Source: Larix sibirica (Eukaryota; Streptophyta; Pinopsida; Pinales; Pinaceae). Taken from it: a stretch of 12,495 nucleotides of DNA. Made by a program: the position numbers and the translations under genes. Position 1 is the first letter of the stretch. Every line of letters begins with the position of its first letter. The stretch lies in NCBI GenBank assembly GCA_004151065.3, contig NWUY0300013980.1, positions 78,428 to 90,922 of the forward strand, given 5' to 3'. Shown piece after piece: positions 8,092 through 12,495 of this stretch. A model generated the notes under the pieces. That model searched no databases. It was not told the origin of the DNA and worked only from the letters and a program-made list of their open reading frames with translations.

Positions 8092-8913
8092 TATTGACCT
8101 TCAATTTGTTATGAGATTTGGGTTATATTGGGTTTTTGGATGAATATAATGAGACCCTAAGTGATACTAGAACCCAAGGTTTTCATTTTAACCTCTCCCT
8201 TTTAAACTTGTAGTAGATTAGTCTTGACAAAGTCTTATATTGCTTTCCATTACTAACATGGGAACCCATCTAGTTTATGTGATTTGTCACCAACCACATC
8301 CATAAGAGTCATCATCAACTCATCAATAGTCAAAGAATGCTTTCATACCCTTGTTTATTCCTCTTAGAGACATTATGGCACTTGGCCTATACAAGTTTGC
8401 ATGGCCACTCTACATCCCTCGTTATGACCTTGGGAAAAGAAAACCATTTTATAACGATTGACAAACTCCTTTCCAATTCCTTCCACACTAGTCACTTGAT
8501 CGATAATAGAATTAATAGTAGATATTTTCTCTATGGAATTTTTAATGCCCAAGGCTTCAAAAATAAGTCTTTCATTATCCTATCTACAATTTTGTTCCAA
8601 TTAATTTATGCCTTGGTTGGGCCCCTCTAGCCTGAGCCAATTTCATCAACTCAACAACTAACAAACTTTGGCAGCATAGGTTGATTTAGCCATGTTGGAA
8701 GGGATAGGTTGGAAAATTTGGGAAATATATTGAAGTTCGTATCTGATGACCTTATGAACCTTGCAACGAATGAAAATGATATGGATACCATCACCAGATA
8801 AGAAATCCATAGTGCATGTGATGGAATCCTCCCATTGGGAAATCCATCCCTCTTTGCTTGTGATAAAGCTCAATATGGTAGGATGGAGCCATCTACAAGC
8901 CCCTGATTATGAG
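8092..8913. repeat. 822-bp tandem duplication, copy A
   Basis: This segment aligns without gaps to 8947-9768 at a constant offset of 855 bp, checked at several anchors. Between copies lie 33 unrelated bases (8914-8946). By eye, about 30 substitutions occur between 8092 and 8658, then none from 8659 to 8905, then two in the last eight bases. No internal indel was found. The segment carries a minus-strand protein relic. Confidence 0.95.
8093..8905 (-). pseudogene. Unrecognised protein relic, copy A, broken by stops only
   Basis: I do not recognise the family. On the minus strand one reading frame can be followed from about 8905 to about 8253, and less clearly to 8093, with no frameshift. The first part is an open frame of 71 codons (8873-8658, start ATG) with the segments WISQWEDSITCTMDF, FIRCKVHKVI and PSNMAKSTYAAKVC, then TAG. 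The same frame continues through further in-frame stops with protein-like stretches: NERLIFEALGIKNS, then IDQVTSVEGIGKEFVNRYK, then NEGCRVAMQTCIG, then LTIDELMMTLMDVVGDKSHK. Stops seen only in this copy follow NCR, GQVP and TRV. The pattern suggests a decayed protein of some 220-270 residues, perhaps from a transposable element. A start further upstream is possible because the frame is open to at least 8905. Confidence 0.5.
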
Positions 8914-8946
8914 CAGATTCCATTCAAGTACAATTTATGTTACAAA

Positions 8947-9768
8947 TATTGACCTTCAATTTGTTATGAGATTTTGGTTATATTTGTTTTTTGGATGAAT
9001 ATAATGAGACCTTAAGTGATACTAGAACCCAAGGTTTTCATTTTAACCTCTTCCTTTTAAATTTGTAGTAGATTAGTCTTGAAAAAGTCTTATATTGTTT
9101 TCCATTACTAACATGGGAACCCATCTAGTTTATGAGATTTGTCACCAACCACGTCCATAAGAGTCATCATCAACTCATCAATAGTCAAAGCATGCTTGCA
9201 TACCCTTGTTTATTCCTCTTAGAGACAATCTGGCACTCTGCCTATACAAGTTTGCATGGCCACTCTACATCCCTCGTTATGAACTTGAGACTAGAAAACC
9301 ATTTTATAACGATTGACAAACTCCTTTCCAATTCCTTCCACACTAGTCACTTGATCGATAATATAATTAATAATAGATATTTTCTCTTTGGAATTTGTAA
9401 TGCCCAAGGCTTCAAAAATAAGTCTTTCATTGGCATATCTATAATTTTGTTCCAATTAATTTATGCCTTGGTTGGGCCCCTCTAGCCTGAGACAATTTCA
9501 TCAACTCAACAATTAACAAACTTTGGCAGCATAGGTTGATTTAGCCATGTTGGAAGGGATAGGTTGGAAAATTTGGGAAATATATTGAAGTTCGTATCTG
9601 ATGACCTTATGAACCTTGCAACGAATGAAAATGATATGGATACCATCACCAGATAAGAAATCCATAGTGCATGTGATGGAATCCTCCCATTGGGAAATCC
9701 ATCCCTCTTTGCTTGTGATAAAGCTCAATATGGTAGGATGGAGCCATCTACAAGCCCCTGTTCATGAG
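8947..9768. repeat. 822-bp tandem duplication, copy B
   Basis: Direct copy of 8092-8913. The matching 247-bp block identical to copy A is 9514-9760. Sequence after 9768 is unrelated to the 33-bp linker between the copies, so there is no third copy. The plus-strand open frame of 117 codons at 9132-9485 lies on the opposite strand to the better-supported relic and is regarded as a shadow. Confidence 0.95.
8948..9760 (-). pseudogene. Unrecognised protein relic, copy B
   Basis: Same relic as in copy A, in the same frame. The 71-codon open frame (9728-9513) is identical at every base to that of copy A, except that the stop is TAA instead of TAG. Downstream, several stops are shared with copy A: after VC, a TGA TGA pair, after GIN, and two flanking an EE pair. 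Three stops of copy A are sense codons here. One stop, after NRYKMVF, is private to this copy. Shared stops show the protein was already broken before the duplication. Private stops show independent decay afterwards. Confidence 0.5.
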
Positions 9769-10730
9769 TGACGGGCTCAATCAATCTTCAACAATATTGT
9801 ATCATGTTGGGATAAGATGCCAACAAGAGTGTTGTATCTAAACCTTTCCTTTAATCATCAACCCAGGGGTTTGTACAAACTTCTGAGGGTCCTGCACAAT
9901 ATGTGAAACCTACAAAGAAACTCTAATGATGCCTAGTAGTATTTAACTTTAGAAAAATTAAAAAGACTGTTGGTAAAAATCAAACAAAATTTTAATATAT
10001 GATCTAAGGGTTGCAAGGGACATGGATCCCATCATTTGACTAGGAATCTATCCATGTATCAATGGTCTCATAAACAAGTTTCAGAAAGATCCTCGTGTAG
10101 TTTTAGGAAAACCTTTTGACTAAATCCCTAATTTACCCTACTGAGTCACACACCGAGTACAAGTATTCTGATTACATCAAATTCTCAGGAAGTAACAAAA
10201 CAAACTACGAACTTTAATGCTTTACTGAGCTCATATGACAAGATCTCATGTGATAAAAATAGACATTCAATTTTAAATTGCAAAAACAGTAAAGACACAT
10301 TTATACTAGATTAAAAGTGCAGAAACAATTCATCAAGAATAATATATTGAAATACTATATATATTCTACAAATTGTAGTAAATCTACTATATCTACTCCG
10401 TTCTATCAACATTCATATGAAAATAGTAAATCTAATTTAACTCACAAGTCCCTTTAATCACCTATGGATGGGCCCTACTCCAATGTGATACAGGAACAAT
10501 AAGATTACTCAATAAGTTGGGGAAATAAGAGTCTTCATTTACTTGAAAATAATTGTATCAACATCACAAACTTAGTGTCTTCCATCAAACTATGATAGAA
10601 ACTGAGTTCATACAAAATAGGCACTAACCTCGCTAGTTTCTCCCTTCTAGTTTAAATATAAAAAGTGTATCTTCTATTCTAGTCACTAACATCTAGTCTA
10701 TCCAAATATCTTCATGCAATTGACGTTGAG
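9769..10730. other. No gene seen
   Basis: AT-rich sequence with frequent stops in all frames. No LTR ends, tRNA-like fold or protein motif could be identified. Confidence 0.55.
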
Positions 10731-10937
10731 TCAGTTGGTGTGATCACTCAAGATCAGAAAGAGTGATATGGCGTTGTCTTGGATATGTTCAGTGGTCGCC
10801 AAGTGTTTCGTAGATTTGTCTAGACCTCTTATTTCTGATTTGCAAGTAGTATCGAATATACTTCTAATGTCTTCTTGGTAAGCGCAATTGTTCTCACAAA
10901 ATTGGAAGTGTTTTTTAACAAAACTAGTAGTGCTCAT
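10731..10937 (-). other. 68-codon open frame, unrecognised; weak
   Basis: The frame starts MSTTSFVKKHFQFCENNCAY and has a balanced, not obviously AT-driven composition with several Cys, His, Asp and Glu residues. It could be a single exon or a relic fragment, but there is no recognised motif, no paralogue in the window and no flanking splice evidence. A chance frame remains the simplest reading. Confidence 0.15.
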
Positions 10938-11691
10938 TCATCATCTTCCCGCGTCTTTAGATAACTAGACTTTAGCATTAAAAAATGGCGCACCTTCTGA
11001 ATGTTGACTCATAAACACTGTCACATGGAACATGGTTCCTTCATACTCTGCTAGATCACCAGTTTATTAGTATTCTTGTGACACTTTAGTCATTAAAAAT
11101 GAAAGAATTAATCAACAAAGAAATTATTTCTAAATATACATATAATCTAACTAAGTGCCTTCCTTGTCTTAATCTATGTGGATTATTACCATATTTGGGT
11201 TTTAGAATGCTTCATTTTACCAAGAAAAATGATGGCTTTTGCAACCAAAGGTGGGAGCCATCACCTAGTCTTGAATATGAAAGGAACTACTTCTTTTGGG
11301 AGCTTGAAAGTAATAACACTTTTGTTCTTGACAAAGTGTATGAATTTTGAGTCAAATATATGTCTTATATATTCTAATGAAAACAAGCTAGGGTTTAGGA
11401 AAGTAGGAAGTTTATAGGGAGGTAACTCTAACCCTTATATTCTTATCTCAGTATGGCCTTCATAACAGAACCAATATCCTATAGAAGCATTTGGACTCAA
11501 TTGAAGGATATGTTTTAATCAGGGAATAATATGGGGGAAGGATATCCAAACAATAATCAGTAGACCTTAGGAATGACTATATTAGAAAATTCCATGAAGC
11601 CTTAATTTGTAGGGTGAGTCACAACCTTCTTTAAGTACGTAGATTCAAAGGAGCTCTTGTTATAGTACATGATCATATAGAGGATATATGT
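10938..11691. other. No gene accepted; overlapping short plus-strand frames
   Basis: Two plus-strand frames (11099-11350 and 11178-11417) overlap in different phases, so at most one could be real. Neither shows a known domain, signal peptide or repeated motif. Confidence 0.4.
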
Positions 11692-11973
11692 TTAGTATCT
11701 GAATAACTTCATGGCTAAGAAATTCTTCAATTGATCATGTATCAGTTGCAATTTACCTAAATCATATATTTGGCACACTAGCTGCAAAGACTCAAAACTA
11801 GGCCAAAGAGGGTTAGGTTCAAGGGTGAAGGAAGATTGGGGCACACTTGGGATGGTTACAAACCTTTTTTTCAGATTTTTCAGTTTTGTGCAGAATTCAT
11901 ATATTTTGGGGTGATTCGGGATAATCTGGAGGGAGTATGGGGAAGCAGGACAACACAGGGTCGTGATTTCCAA
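11692..11973 (-). other. 93-codon open frame, unrecognised; weak
   Basis: The frame reads MEITTLCCPASPYSLQIIPN, followed by a Lys/Leu-rich middle and a segment PNPLWPSFESLQLVCQIYD. It is the longest frame in the last 2.5 kb and has a protein-like mix of residues. No family is recognised, no neighbour supports it, and the surrounding DNA is stop-dense. It may be a decayed element fragment or chance. Confidence 0.2.
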
Positions 11974-12265
11974 ATGAGCGAAAAAAGTACTTAGTAGACT
12001 TTATTTTCTACAAAACCACTTGTTATATATTCTAAAGGTTCTTAGGTTTTTGTATCATCTTTCATAATTTCGTTTGGATCTTCAAAGAAGAATATATGAC
12101 TAAAACAATAGGAGCTAGTCAAAATTAACTAGTGAAAGAGAAAGGGTAGGAAATATGGCAAGGAAGGGTAGGGTTTTATGAAGATAGGACTGAATTTCTC
12201 CAGTACATCGATGTATTTAGTATGAAAAAATATGCATAGATGCAAGGTATAGTACTTATTCATGT

Positions 12266-12484
12266 GTGGCATTGGTGAGCGGTAGATTTCCTAGCACATT
12301 GACCATTGGCACATTCAGGAGTGCACCACGCCTAGGAAGCCTCCATTGGTTAGACCAATGGATGCAAGGTATCGACCCCAGCAATTATTTGGAACCTCCT
12401 TTTCTCCTATTTTTCAATTGGGTGCCACTAAAAATCGTAGGAATGAATGGAAGCAAGATTGAAGAATTGGCAATTTTGGCTTAG
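12266..12484 (+). other. 72-codon open frame near window end, unrecognised; weak
   Basis: The frame ends in TAG at 12482-12484, so it is complete within the window. It includes GTFRSAPRLGSLHWLDQW and IDPSNYLEPPF, which look more protein-like than most frames here. The surrounding bases are also less AT-rich. A perfect 9-bp hairpin (TCCATTGGT / ACCAATGGA, 12342-12362, loop TAG) lies inside it. No known family is recognised. Confidence 0.2.
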
Positions 12485-12495
12485 TGAGGAAGCTA

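Noticed and set aside
9132-9485. 117-codon plus-strand open frame, the longest in the window
   Set aside because: It lies opposite the minus-strand relic shared by both duplicate copies. Its copy A counterpart starts later, and the minus frame reads more like a protein.

Overview
This window looks like intergenic DNA from a large, repeat-rich plant nuclear genome, possibly a gymnosperm. The evidence is that it is AT-rich, stop codons are dense in all six frames, there are no bacterial-style ribosome binding sites or operons, it holds decayed plant-type LTR-retrotransposon parts, and it carries tandem duplications of several sizes and ages. The longest open frame is only 117 codons, and it lies on the strand opposite a better decayed reading frame. 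I see no intact protein-coding gene, no tRNA or rRNA, and no CRISPR array. The plant assignment is moderately safe. The gymnosperm suggestion is inference.

Layout. 1-350: an imperfect inverted repeat of about 110 bp (20-130), then three diverged copies of a 39-bp core (157-322). 350-1840: no gene. 1844-3318, minus strand: a decayed Ty3/gypsy-type gag relic. It carries a capsid-like block, a C-terminal region with a knuckle-like Cys/His stretch and charged low-complexity tail, and an internal old tandem duplication with a period of about 331 bp. 3319-5890: no gene; two small hairpins and telobox-like sequences. 5891-6315: a polypurine-tract-like stretch followed by a probable LTR of about 413 bp with matching TGTTAA/TTAACA ends. 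It contains a 34-bp exact direct repeat whose second copy starts right after the only ambiguous base (N at 6078). 6316-7215: no gene, one hairpin. 7216-7435: a degenerate 21-bp minisatellite of about ten units. 8092-9768: two copies of an 822-bp segment in direct orientation, 855 bp apart and aligning without gaps. Each carries the same unrecognised minus-strand protein relic, broken by stop codons but not by frameshifts. 9769-12495: no convincing gene; three weak open frames are listed at low confidence.

The parts do not form a working system. The main story is one of repeat decay and local duplication. The most interesting signal is the uneven divergence of the 8.1-9.8 kb duplication. About 30 substitutions fall in the first 566 bp, then none in the next 247 bp. 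The change point is the third base of the stop codon of a 71-codon open frame. All counts were made by eye.
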